Shown: piece after piece, positions 1-8,169 of the stretch
How positions within the stretch are numbered: position 1 is the stretch's first letter
Layout: every line of letters starts with the position of its first letter
NCBI RefSeq assembly: GCF_043951915.1
Contig: NZ_JBINJD010000009.1
Coordinates: 1-64,000, forward strand
Direction: 5' to 3'
DNA length: 64,000 nt
Source of the DNA: Alienimonas sp043951915
GTDB taxonomy: Bacteria > Planctomycetota > Planctomycetia > Planctomycetales > Planctomycetaceae
Notes under the pieces: model-generated
What the model was told of the DNA's origin: nothing
Databases searched by the model: none
Seen by the model: only the letters and a program-made list of their open reading frames with translations
Program-made: the position numbers and the translations under genes

Positions 1-1942
1 TCGCCCGGGCGATCGGCAGGCCCAGCCCGGTGCCGCCGTGCCGCCGGGTGACGCTGGCGTCGGCCTGGGCGAAGGGTTCGAAGATCGTCTCCAGCTTGTC
101 GGCGGAGATGCCCTCGCCGCTGTCGTGCACGGCGATCTCCAGCAACGTGTCCTCCGGGCGCCCGGAGGGGCCGGGGACGATCCGGGCGAGCACCCGCACG
201 GCGCCGGTTTCCGTGAACTTCACCGCGTTGGCGACGAGGTTCGTCACCAACTGGCGCAGGCGGCCGGCGTCGGTGCGGATCGTCTCCGGCGCCGGGCCGG
301 ACCACCGCAGTTCCAGCCCGATCCACTTCTGCCGGGCCCGGACCCGCAACAGACTCAGCACGTCGCACAGAATCGCGTGCGGGTCGCAGGGGGCGATCTC
401 GAACTCGACGCGGGCCGCCTCGAACTTGGACAGGTCGAGAATGTCGTTGATCAGGCTCAGCAGGTGATCGCCGCTGCTGCGGATCGTGTCGAGGTACTCC
501 TCCGCCTGCCGGGGGTCGGCCTCCCCGGTTCGCAGGAGGTCCGCGAACCCGAGGATGCCGTTCAGCGGGGTGCGGATCTCGTGGCTCATGTGGGCCAGGA
601 AGGCGCTTTTGGCCCGGTTGGAGGCCTCGGCGGCCTCCTTGGCGGCCGTCAGCTCCGCCTCGTGGGCCTTCTGTTCCCGCAGATCGGTCTGGATGGCGAC
701 GAACTCCGTGATCGTCCCCGACTCGTCGCGAACCGGCTCGATCTCCAGGCGGATCGGGTAGGCCTCGCCCCCCTTCGCGTAGTTCAGGATCTCCTCGCTG
801 ACCGGCTCGCCGCGGTGAAGCCGCTCGCCGATGCGGCGCTTCGTCTCCGGATCGGTCGCCGTCCCCTGGAGCAGACGGCCGGGCTTCTGCCCGATCGCCT
901 CGGCTCGCGAGTAGCCGGTCAGACGCGTGAAGGCGTCGTTGACCCAGATGATCTTCTTGCGGGCGTCGGCGATGATCACGCTGTGCCGGGTCGCCTTCGC
1001 CACCAGCCCGAGGCGGCGGTTCTCGGCGGCGGTCGCGGCAAGCTTCTCGTGATATTCCTGCCGCTCCCGCTGGGCGAGGCGGTCCTCCGTCACGTCCGCG
1101 AACACGCCCACGACGCCGCGGACGGCGCCCTTCCCGTCGCGCAGCGGCACCTTGCTGGTCAGCAGTTCCCGCTGATCGGCGCCGTGGCCGATCGTCTCCT
1201 CGATGTCCAGCATCGGCTGACCGGACGCCATCACCAGGCGGTCGTCGCGACGGTATTTCTCGGCGTCTGCGCGGGGCAGACCGATCTCGTAGTCGGTCAG
1301 GCCGATCACGTCGTCCGGCGAGCCGTGGGAGATGAAGTCCGAAAAGGTCTTGTTGCAGCCGAGGTACCGGCCCTGTTCGTCCTTCCAGAACAGCGCGTGC
1401 GGGCTGGCGTCGATCACCGCCCGCATCAGGGCGCGGTCGCGGCGGAGTTCGTCGCTCAACTCCTCCAGGTGCGGCAGGGCCAGCAGCCGCGGCGCCGCCC
1501 GCAGCACCCCGACGGCGGTCCCCAACGACACGATCGCCGTGACCGCCTTCAACACCCCGGCGAAGCGGTACACCGGGTGCCAGAAGATGATCGCCTCCAC
1601 GAGGTGTCCGAGCCCGCACAGCAGCACGAACGTGGCGAAGGCCACCATGAGCCCCGGGAACGGGATCGCGTGCCGCCAGCGCTGCTTCAGCGTGCCCGGC
1701 ACCTGGCGGGACCGCTGCCACATCAGGGCCAGCAGGCCCAGCGGGATCGTCATGTAGGCGAACCAGATCCCCAGATCGCTGACGACGTGCAGCCAGCCGA
1801 GCGGTTCGGTCCAACTCCCGCAGTACCACCGGGCGGGGAAGTCGGAGGTGTCGAACAGGTTGGCGAAGAACGCCCCGGCGGACTCCGTCCGCAGGGGGGC
1901 GCCCGCGGCGGGGACGCAGCCGGGACAGTCTGGTACGGCCAT
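1..1942 (-). CDS. Ethylene-receptor-like PAS sensor histidine kinase (3' end cut by window edge)
   Basis: Membrane sensor kinase, about 647 residues visible, running off the left edge. The N-terminal three-helix region resembles the copper/ethylene-binding domain of plant ETR1: D56, Y63, I66 and P67 in the first helix and C109-x3-H113 in a later helix keep the ETR1 spacing (D25, Y32, I35, P36, C65, H69). Two PAS domains follow (second with NDAFTRLTGY), then the H-box AHMSHEIRTPLNGILGF, the N-box around LVTNLVANAVKFTE, and G-boxes ending GGTGLGLPIA at the edge. The start is ATG 1942. A receiver domain may lie outside the window. It would autophosphorylate on the H-box His. Ligand and partner regulator are unknown; copper or ethylene sensing is inferred from residue spacing only. 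Confidence 0.88.
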   Translation of the reverse strand, partial: MAVPDCPGCVPAAGAPLRTESAGAFFANLFDTSDFPARWYCGSWTEPLGWLHVVSDLGIWFAYMTIPLGLLALMWQRSRQVPGTLKQRWRHAIPFPGLMVAFATFVLLCGLGHLVEAIIFWHPVYRFAGVLKAVTAIVSLGTAVGVLRAAPRLLALPHLEELSDELRRDRALMRAVIDASPHALFWKDEQGRYLGCNKTFSDFISHGSPDDVIGLTDYEIGLPRADAEKYRRDDRLVMASGQPMLDIEETIGHGADQRELLTSKVPLRDGKGAVRGVVGVFADVTEDRLAQRERQEYHEKLAATAAENRRLGLVAKATRHSVIIADARKKIIWVNDAFTRLTGYSRAEAIGQKPGRLLQGTATDPETKRRIGERLHRGEPVSEEILNYAKGGEAYPIRLEIEPVRDESGTITEFVAIQTDLREQKAHEAELTAAKEAAEASNRAKSAFLAHMSHEIRTPLNGILGFADLLRTGEADPRQAEEYLDTIRSSGDHLLSLINDILDLSKFEAARVEFEIAPCDPHAILCDVLSLLRVRARQKWIGLELRWSGPAPETIRTDAGRLRQLVTNLVANAVKFTETGAVRVLARIVPGPSGRPEDTLLEIAVHDSGEGISADKLETIFEPFAQADASVTRRHGGTGLGLPIARA

Positions 1943-2211
1943 CGAACGAACGGTTTTGAGGGCGGGGGGCGGTTCGGAAACATGCCCCCCGTTCGCCCGT
2001 CCGGCCGGACGGGACCGACCGGTCGACGCCCCCCGCCGCCGCCCCCGTTCGACCCTGCCGATCGTGCCGACCGGACCCGGCGCGGAATGCCGCAGTCCGC
2101 CGAAAACGCTTCGCCCCCGCAGCGTTTCTTGCCGCTGCGGCCGCGGGCCCGCATGCCGAGCGACCCCGTCGCGGTCCCGCGGCCGGCCGCGAACGTGACC
2201 GAGCAGCCGCC

Positions 2212-3705
2212 CTACCCGGCCAGCAGGCGGGCCTCGGCGGCGTCGATCAGGGCGACGGCGTCCGCGGCGGCGGCGTCCGACCCGGCCAGCCAGCCGCTCA
2301 CGCTGCGGTCGGCGCTCAGCACCGTGCTGTGGTTCCGCCCGCCGAAGTGACCGCCGATCTCCCGCAGGGCGGCGGCGGTGTGCTTGCGGCACAGGTGCAT
2401 CGCCACCATTCGCGGTCGCGTCACCCGCTTCGCTCGGCTCTTCGAGCGCAGCTCCTCCACGGTGAGGCCCGCGGCGTCGCACACCGCCCGCTCCACGTCG
2501 TCCAGGCGAATCTGCCGGGCGCAATCCCGTTCCAGATCGCTCAGCACCTTGCGGGCGGCCGGCAGCGTGACGGACTTGCCGGTCATCTCCCGCCACGTCT
2601 CCAGACAGCAGAGGGCGCCCTCCAACTCCCGCACGCTGCCGCGGAACCGTTCCGCAACCCATTTCAGGGCGTCGGCGGTCACGGGCAGGTTTTTGCCCTC
2701 CAGCTTCCGCTTCAGGATTGCGGTGCGGGTCGCCGCGTCCGGCGGGGCCAGCCGGGTGACCACCCCGGAGGCCAGCCGGGTCAGCAGCTCGTCCGGCGTT
2801 TTGGTGAGCAACCGCGGGTGCCGGTCCGCCGAGACGGCCACCGGCCGGCCCAGCCGTTCGTACTCCTGGAGGGTGTGGAGGAACTCCTCAGCGAAGCCGT
2901 CTTTGCCGTCGAGGAAGTCGACGTCGTCAATGACGAGCGCGTCGGCGGCCCGCACCTTCTGACGGAACGCCGGCAGGCCCCCGCCGCGGAGACCGTCGGT
3001 GTAGAGGTTGGCGAACGCCTCGGCGGTCATCAGCAGCACGCGGCCGCCGGCGGTGCGGCGCCGCATCGCCTGCACGGCGCCCTCCAGCAGGTGGGTCTTG
3101 CCCACCCCGCTGGGGCCGTACAGGTACAGCGTCCGGGCCGCCCCCGCGGCGAACCGGGCGGCGGCGGCGAGGGCCAGCTCCGTCTCCGGCCCCGGCACGA
3201 ACGACCCGAAGTCCCGCAGCCGACGCGGCCGGTGCGACGGCGTCGCCGGCGTGACGGCCGGGGGCTCCGCGGGCGTCTCGGCGGCCCGCCGCTCGGCCGC
3301 CGGCCGGGGGACGTCGGCGCCGGGGGCGCGGAACGGCAGCACCGCGGCGGGCTCCCCGCCGGACCGTTTCGCCTCCCCGCGGACCAGCGCCGCGTCCAGC
3401 AGCCCGGCGTCGACCGCGTACCCCACGCACCCCGCCGGCCCGCCCAACTCGCGGGCGGCTTCCCGCAGCGGGGCGGAGAAGCGGCGTTGCAGATAGGTGA
3501 GGACGAACGGACTGCCGGCCTTCACCGTCAGTTCCACGCCCGCCAACTCGAAGGCGGATTTCCCCTCGAACCAGGCGCCCCAGGCCCGTTCCCCCACGCA
3601 CCGCCGCACCACGGCGGCGAGGTCCGGCGAACCGCCCTCCGCCGCCGCGGGGGGACCGGGCAGATCGGGCGACGCCGCGGCGAAGGGGGGAACGGGGTGC
3701 GTCAT
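2212..3705 (-). CDS. dnaA: Chromosomal replication initiator DnaA
   Basis: 497-residue DnaA with all domains. Domain I is near residues 25-85, a Pro/Ala-rich linker near 110-165, and AAA+ at about 165-370, with Walker A GPSGVGKT (197-204), Walker B ALVIDDVDFL (256-265) and the sensor-II region RFRGSVRELEGAL. The domain IV helix-turn-helix ends in the DnaA signature with GGRNHSTV near 455-462. It binds DnaA boxes and melts the origin. The open frame extends upstream to 3954, but the extra 83 residues are low-complexity Gly/Arg/Ala, so ATG 3705 (MTHPVPP) is preferred. I see no cluster of TTATCCACA-type boxes beside it, so this is not obviously the origin. The same-strand GNAT gene ends 199 bases upstream. 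Confidence 0.93.
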   Translation of the reverse strand: MTHPVPPFAAASPDLPGPPAAAEGGSPDLAAVVRRCVGERAWGAWFEGKSAFELAGVELTVKAGSPFVLTYLQRRFSAPLREAARELGGPAGCVGYAVDAGLLDAALVRGEAKRSGGEPAAVLPFRAPGADVPRPAAERRAAETPAEPPAVTPATPSHRPRRLRDFGSFVPGPETELALAAAARFAAGAARTLYLYGPSGVGKTHLLEGAVQAMRRRTAGGRVLLMTAEAFANLYTDGLRGGGLPAFRQKVRAADALVIDDVDFLDGKDGFAEEFLHTLQEYERLGRPVAVSADRHPRLLTKTPDELLTRLASGVVTRLAPPDAATRTAILKRKLEGKNLPVTADALKWVAERFRGSVRELEGALCCLETWREMTGKSVTLPAARKVLSDLERDCARQIRLDDVERAVCDAAGLTVEELRSKSRAKRVTRPRMVAMHLCRKHTAAALREIGGHFGGRNHSTVLSADRSVSGWLAGSDAAAADAVALIDAAEARLLAG

Positions 3706-3904
3706 GCGGGAGGAATCGAGGCTCGACGGCGGCCCGTCGTGGACGCGCCCGGCGAACGTACCTCCCGCATCGACCGCAGCCGGCGCTCCCCGCCCGCCGG
3801 ACCGCGGATTGCGGCGGTCCGCGGGGCCCGCGTCGGCGCCGTCGCTGCCATGCGCGCCGTCGGCCCACCCGGCGCCGCCCCGCGGACCGCTCCCGCCGGC
3901 GCCC

Positions 3905-4906
3905 TCAGTCGCCGGACCGCCGTTCCGCCGGCCGTCCCGCCGGTTCAGGCTCAAGTCGCTTCAGGAACAGCGCCCGGGAACCGGTCTCCGCGAAGCCCGC
4001 CGCGGCGTACAGCCGGCGGGCCGGGGCGTTGTCGGCGTCGACCACGCAGGTGACCGCGGCGGCCCCGGCGTCCCGGGCCGCGGCCAGCCGCTCCGCCAGC
4101 AACGCCCGCCCCACGCCCCGACGCCGGGCGGCCGGCGTGACGCCGAGGTAGCACACGTCCCACTCCGCCGCGGCCCCCTCGCCGGACGCGGAGATCAGAA
4201 CCAGCCCCAGCGGCTCCCCGCCGCGCAGGGCCAGCCGGCAAAGATCCGGCCGGAACCCGGGGGCGGCGGCGTGGGCGTCAAAGTCTTCGTCGGCGTCCGC
4301 CCCGCGGGCGTCGGGGGCGTCGCGGCTGTCAGCGTAGGACGCCCGGGCTGTCTCCCGAAAAAGGCGCTCTGACTTCCGTCCGAGAGTCCGCAGAGAGTCC
4401 CACGGCGTTGCACCGGGTTCGGTCGGGCGGGCGCAGTCCCGGCGGAGCAGCCGCAGTTCCGCAATCCGGTCGAAACCGGCGGCGGTGAAGACGGCCGCAT
4501 CGTCGGTTCGCACGGGGTCCGCAAACGCCTGCAAGCGGTCGCACCCGGCGGCGGCGGCGAAGTCCCCCGCGGCCGCGAGCAGCGCCGCCGCCGCGGCCGC
4601 GGGGGCCGCCGGCAGGAGTCGCGGCGGAAAGAGGTCGGCGGCTCCGCCGGCGCCCGGGGTGACCAGCGTGGACCCGCACGGTTCGGCCCCGCGGGCTTCG
4701 TCCGCCGCGATCAGCAGCCCGTCGAGGTTCAATTCGCCCCGCGCATGCAAATCGACGACCTGAACCACATCCGCGGATAGGTCGTCGGGGGAAGAGGTCT
4801 CCGCCAGCAACAGGGTGAGGGCGGCGACGCGCTCGTCCCGGGTCGCGGCGGGGCGGACGAGCACGGCGACGTCGGAACCCTCTGTGCCGGGGCCGGGAAC
4901 GGTCAC
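3905..4906 (-). CDS. GNAT-family N-acetyltransferase
   Basis: 333-residue protein with a clear C-terminal GNAT fold. YLGVTPAARRRGVGRALL (from residue 253) carries the acetyl-CoA pyrophosphate loop RRRGVG, and ADNAPARRLYAAAGF is the typical last strand-helix of RimI-like enzymes. The N-terminal 200 residues may be a second, degenerate GNAT half, as in two-domain acetyltransferases. An open frame runs to 4960, but GTG 4906 forms a GTGA overlap with the stop of the upstream zinc-ribbon gene, so coupled translation from GTG is the best start. The substrate cannot be told from sequence. Confidence 0.8.
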   Translation of the reverse strand: MTVPGPGTEGSDVAVLVRPAATRDERVAALTLLLAETSSPDDLSADVVQVVDLHARGELNLDGLLIAADEARGAEPCGSTLVTPGAGGAADLFPPRLLPAAPAAAAAALLAAAGDFAAAAGCDRLQAFADPVRTDDAAVFTAAGFDRIAELRLLRRDCARPTEPGATPWDSLRTLGRKSERLFRETARASYADSRDAPDARGADADEDFDAHAAAPGFRPDLCRLALRGGEPLGLVLISASGEGAAAEWDVCYLGVTPAARRRGVGRALLAERLAAARDAGAAAVTCVVDADNAPARRLYAAAGFAETGSRALFLKRLEPEPAGRPAERRSGD

Positions 4907-5139
4907 CCGGGCAGTCGGCAGCAACCGGTCCCGCAGGGGCCGGCCTCCGGCGGCGGGCACCCGCCGGCGATGGGAAGGCTCGCCGACTTGGCCGGCGCCG
5001 CGGGGGCGCTCATCAGCCGTTCCACCTCGGCGGAGTCGCAGGATTCGCAGCTGACCTCCGCCCGATCGCGGGCGGCGCCGCGGACCAACGCCTCAAAGCG
5101 GGCGTCGCAGGATCGGCAACGGTATTCGAACAGCGGCAC
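4903..5139 (-). CDS. FmdB-family zinc-ribbon protein
   Basis: 78-residue protein starting MPLFEYRCRSC, the hallmark of the FmdB/CxxC_CXXC_SSSS regulatory family. Two CxxC pairs (C8/C11 and C31/C34) should bind one zinc ion. The tail is Pro/Gly/Cys-rich (ending CGTGCCRLPG), which is common in this family. It sits 21 bases after the putative anti-sigma gene and overlaps the GNAT gene by four bases (GTGA). The family role is poorly known; a nucleic-acid- or protein-binding regulator is the usual guess. Confidence 0.8.
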   Translation of the reverse strand: MPLFEYRCRSCDARFEALVRGAARDRAEVSCESCDSAEVERLMSAPAAPAKSASLPIAGGCPPPEAGPCGTGCCRLPG

Positions 5140-5160
5140 GGCAGCGCTCCGGCGGGACGC

Positions 5161-5706
5161 TCAGCGGTAGGAGTACGGGAGGCGGGAGCCGTCCAGTGTG
5201 CCGCGGACCCGGTCGCCGTGGAAGGGGACGGACTGATAGCGGTCGAACGCCGGGCGCCGCGGACGATAGCGTTCCCGCTCGGCGGGCTCCAGCCCCTCGC
5301 CGACCGGGCGGACGACGCCGGAGGGTTCGAACCAACCCGGCAACACCTGACCGGCGTTGGGGGCGAAGGCGAACAGGCCGATCAGCAACGTGGCCGCGGT
5401 GACGGCGAACGTGGGCATCCACAGCCGCGACGCCGCGGAGGACGGCGGCGCCGCCGGCTCGGCGACGGTCAGACCTTCCCGCACCGACGCCCACAGGCCG
5501 CCCCCCTGCTCCATCGGTTCGCACCGGCGAAGCGCGTCCAGCCCCTCGCGGACGGACTCGTAGTGGCCGCGGCAGTGCGGGCAGTCGTTGGCGAGGGCGC
5601 GAGCGTCCGCGGCGGCGGCGGCGTCGAGGTCGTCGCCGGCCAGCAACGCCAGCGAACGCCGGGCGTCGGCGGTGAGACGGCTGGGGGGGGACGGAGGAAC
5701 GGTCAT
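5161..5706 (-). CDS. Putative membrane anti-sigma factor (degenerate zinc-finger type)
   Basis: 181 residues. The N-terminal part has C42-P-H-C45, a CxxC as in ZAS-type anti-sigma factors, but the upstream His of the HxxxCxxC motif is missing. One transmembrane helix lies near residues 96-114, followed by a basic, Tyr/Arg-rich outer tail. The gene lies 69 bases downstream of an ECF sigma factor on the same strand, the usual partner arrangement. The role is inferred from context and topology rather than strong sequence similarity; another single-pass protein is possible. Confidence 0.62.
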   Translation of the reverse strand: MTVPPSPPSRLTADARRSLALLAGDDLDAAAAADARALANDCPHCRGHYESVREGLDALRRCEPMEQGGGLWASVREGLTVAEPAAPPSSAASRLWMPTFAVTAATLLIGLFAFAPNAGQVLPGWFEPSGVVRPVGEGLEPAERERYRPRRPAFDRYQSVPFHGDRVRGTLDGSRLPYSYR

Positions 5707-5775
5707 CGGAACGAGGTCGCGGGCGCGGCCGGGGGTGGACGGAAGACGATATGGAAAGAACGGGCGACGAGCGCT

Positions 5776-6444
5776 TTAGGCGGGCGAACGGCTCGTCCAG
5801 TGCTCGGCGAACATGTTGCGGGCCTCGGCCAGCCGCCAGCGGATGGTGGCCTCCTTCCGGCCTTCGATGGCGGCGATCTCCGAGGTGGGAAAGTTTTCCA
5901 GGTCCCGCAGGATCAGCACCTTGCGGTATTTCTCCGGAATCTTGGCGAGCACCGCCTCGACCTCTTCGGACAGGTCCAGTTCGCCGCGGGGGTCCGCCGT
6001 TTCCGGGTCGATCGGGCGGTCCTTCGACACCTCGCTGAACAGCGGGCGGCGGCCGCGACGCTTCTGTTTTCTCAGGTAATCCAGGGTGAGGTTCACGCCG
6101 ATGCGGAACAGCCAGGGGCCGAACCGACGGGAGGCGTCGAACTTGTCCAACTGGCGGTAGACCTTGATGAAGGTCTCCTGCGCCAGGTCCCGGGCGATCT
6201 CGCGATCGCGGACAAAGCGGCCGATCACGCGGAGCAACCGGCGTTCGTAGCGGTTTACCAGTTCGCCGTAGGCGGCCTGATCGCCCTGACGGGCCATCGC
6301 CACGAGCTTGGCCTCCCCGGCGGCGTGCCGGGCGTCCTCGGACTCGGGCGAATCGTCCGCCGACGCGTCGACGGCCGGGAAAGATCCGGAGTCGTCGGGG
6401 TCGGCGGGCGGGCGGGCCGGGGGGTCGGCCATCGATACGGTCAT
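5776..6444 (-). CDS. ECF RNA polymerase sigma factor
   Basis: 222-residue ECF (sigma-70 family) factor. Region 2 covers about residues 55-128 with RDLAQETFIKVYRQ and the -10-recognition part RFGPWLFRIGVNLTLDYLRK. Region 4 covers about 160-212 with IPEKYRKVLILRDLENFPTSEIAAIEG, its -35-recognition helix-turn-helix. The first 45 residues are acidic and low-complexity. ATG 6444 is preferred over 6465 because GGGGAGAGG lies at ribosome-binding distance. The next gene looks like its membrane anti-sigma factor, so the pair probably responds to an envelope signal. Confidence 0.92.
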   Translation of the reverse strand: MTVSMADPPARPPADPDDSGSFPAVDASADDSPESEDARHAAGEAKLVAMARQGDQAAYGELVNRYERRLLRVIGRFVRDREIARDLAQETFIKVYRQLDKFDASRRFGPWLFRIGVNLTLDYLRKQKRRGRRPLFSEVSKDRPIDPETADPRGELDLSEEVEAVLAKIPEKYRKVLILRDLENFPTSEIAAIEGRKEATIRWRLAEARNMFAEHWTSRSPA

Positions 6445-6677
6445 GGGCGGTCCTCTCCCCCTCATACGAGGCGAAGAGGGACGGCGTTGGAGGAAAGCGG
6501 ACGGATTTCGGGCATTCTTGGCGACGCTCCATTGTTGTCGAACCGCGTGCGGGGCCGGAAGGGGCCGCCCCGATCCGCACGCGGGGGCCGTCGCGTTGGC
6601 GGGCGGTGCGGGCGTTCCCCACCCTGCACCGTCCGCCGGTCCGCCGCCCCCGAATCGAACCTCCCGAAAGCCCGCCG

Positions 6678-8075
6678 ATGTCGCTGACCTACACCGCCCT
6701 GGGCGCCGCCGGGGAGGTCACCGGGTCCCAACACCTGTTGGAGCATCGCTCCTTCCGCATCCTGCTGGATTGCGGGCTGTTTCAGGGCGGGCCGAGCGCC
6801 CACGCGGACAACCGCCGGCTGGACTGTCGCCCCCGCGATCTGGACGCGGTGGTTCTGTCCCACGCCCACGCCGACCACTGCGGCCGTCTGCCGATGCTGG
6901 TCCGGGAGGGGTTCGACGGGGAGATTTACTGCACCCCCGCCACCGCCCGCATCGCCGGGGTGATGCTGCGGGACAGCGCCCACATCCAGGAGGAAGACGC
7001 CGCCTTCTGTCACAAGCGATTCGGCCCGGACCACCCCGGGGCCCGGCCGCTGTACACGGAGGAGGACGCCCGGCGGGCGATCAAGCTGTTCCAGCCGATC
7101 GGCTACAACGAACCGACCCGGCTGAACCCGAACCTCAAGCTGACCTTCCGGGAAGCCGGGCACATCCTCGGCTCGGCGATCACGGAGTTGTCGATCGGCA
7201 AGGTCCCAAACGCGACCCGGCTGGTGTTCACCGGGGACCTCGGCCGACGCGGCATGCCGCTCCTGAAGGACCCGGCCAGGCTGCCGGGCTGCGACGTGCT
7301 GATCTCCGAGTGCACCTACGGGGACAAGATCCACACCCCGCCGGGGGACATCGCCAACGAACTGCTCCGCATTCTCACCCGCGCGTCGGTCGACGGCGGC
7401 CGGGTGGTGATCCCGGCGTTCAGCCTCGGGCGGACCCAGCAGATCGTCTACTACCTGAACGAACTGGCGGAACTCGGCGTGTTGCCGGAGATGCCGGTCT
7501 ACGTGGATTCGCCCTTGGCGACCCGACTGACGGAGGTCTACCGGGACCGGCAGGATCTGATGGACGAGGAGGCCCACCAGATGCTCAAAATCGACGACGA
7601 CCTGTTCGATTTCCGCGGGCTGCTCTACACGACCTCCCGGCAGGACAGCGTGGCGATCAACGAGGTCGGGCCGCCGTTCGTGGTGATTTCGGCCAGCGGA
7701 ATGTGCGACGCCGGCCGGGTGCGACACCACCTCGCCCGGGCGCTGCCGAACGAGAACGACTGCGTCGCCCTGATCGGCTACCAGGGCCGCGGCACCACCG
7801 GCCGGGCGATCGCGGAGAAACGGGAGTGGGTCGAGATCTTCGACCGCCGCGTGCCGATCCGCTGCCACGTGGAGCAGTTCGGCGGCCTGTCCGCCCACGC
7901 CGGGGCGGACGACCTGAAGTGGTGGTTCGAGGCGATGGCGAACGAGGGCGGCATCGGCGAATGCTTCCTCGTCCACGGCGAGCCGGAGGTCGCCGAGAGC
8001 TTCGCCGGCCTGATCCGCGACTGCTGCGACGAAGACCCGGTGACGCCGGAACGCGGCGAGGTCTTCCAGCTTTAG
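6678..8075 (+). CDS. Beta-CASP metallo-beta-lactamase-fold RNase/exonuclease-like protein
   Basis: 465 residues of the MBL-fold, beta-CASP group (RNA-processing exonuclease family). The metal motif H62-A-H64-A-D66-H67 is intact. Beta-CASP motifs include VVIPAFSLGRTQQIVYYL and ISASGMCDAGRVRHHL, and a C-terminal QFGGLSAHAG carries the last conserved His. These proteins hydrolyse RNA phosphodiesters using two zinc ions. The start ATG 6678 (MSLTYTALGA) begins directly with the fold; the upstream 24 codons are Pro/Arg-rich and unlikely. The gene diverges from the ECF sigma gene and converges on pyruvate kinase, with a strong hairpin in between. Confidence 0.9.
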   Translation: MSLTYTALGAAGEVTGSQHLLEHRSFRILLDCGLFQGGPSAHADNRRLDCRPRDLDAVVLSHAHADHCGRLPMLVREGFDGEIYCTPATARIAGVMLRDSAHIQEEDAAFCHKRFGPDHPGARPLYTEEDARRAIKLFQPIGYNEPTRLNPNLKLTFREAGHILGSAITELSIGKVPNATRLVFTGDLGRRGMPLLKDPARLPGCDVLISECTYGDKIHTPPGDIANELLRILTRASVDGGRVVIPAFSLGRTQQIVYYLNELAELGVLPEMPVYVDSPLATRLTEVYRDRQDLMDEEAHQMLKIDDDLFDFRGLLYTTSRQDSVAINEVGPPFVVISASGMCDAGRVRHHLARALPNENDCVALIGYQGRGTTGRAIAEKREWVEIFDRRVPIRCHVEQFGGLSAHAGADDLKWWFEAMANEGGIGECFLVHGEPEVAESFAGLIRDCCDEDPVTPERGEVFQL

Positions 8076-8100
8076 AGGGAGAAATTCCAAGGGACAAGAA

Positions 8101-8146
8101 ACAAGAACCAAAGGGGGGCGGCAGTCGCTCCCCCTTTAGTTCTTGT
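8101..8146. terminator. Bidirectional terminator hairpin between convergent genes
   Basis: Arms at 8101-8117 and 8130-8146 pair at 16 of 17 positions around a 12-base loop. The stem has a GGGGG/CCCCC core and A/T-rich outer parts, so either strand ends in a T-rich run. It sits between the stops of the convergent beta-CASP and pyruvate kinase genes. Confidence 0.75.
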
Positions 8147-8169
8147 CACAAGCTTCCTGGAACGTGCCG

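Noticed and set aside
38..2350. Very long plus-strand frame opposite the sensor kinase
   Set aside because: It has no recognisable domain and is Arg/Gly/Pro-rich, while the opposite strand holds clear ETR1-like, PAS and kinase motifs. It is a high-GC shadow.
3706..3954. Upstream extension of dnaA
   Set aside because: 83 Gly/Arg/Ala-rich codons not typical of DnaA; ATG 3705 begins the domain I region.
2100..4000. Chromosome origin next to dnaA
   Set aside because: No cluster of DnaA boxes and no A/T-rich unwinding region is visible in the flanking gaps.
5161..5706. Calling the small membrane gene a classical ZAS anti-sigma factor with certainty
   Set aside because: The His of HxxxCxxC is missing, so only context supports the role.
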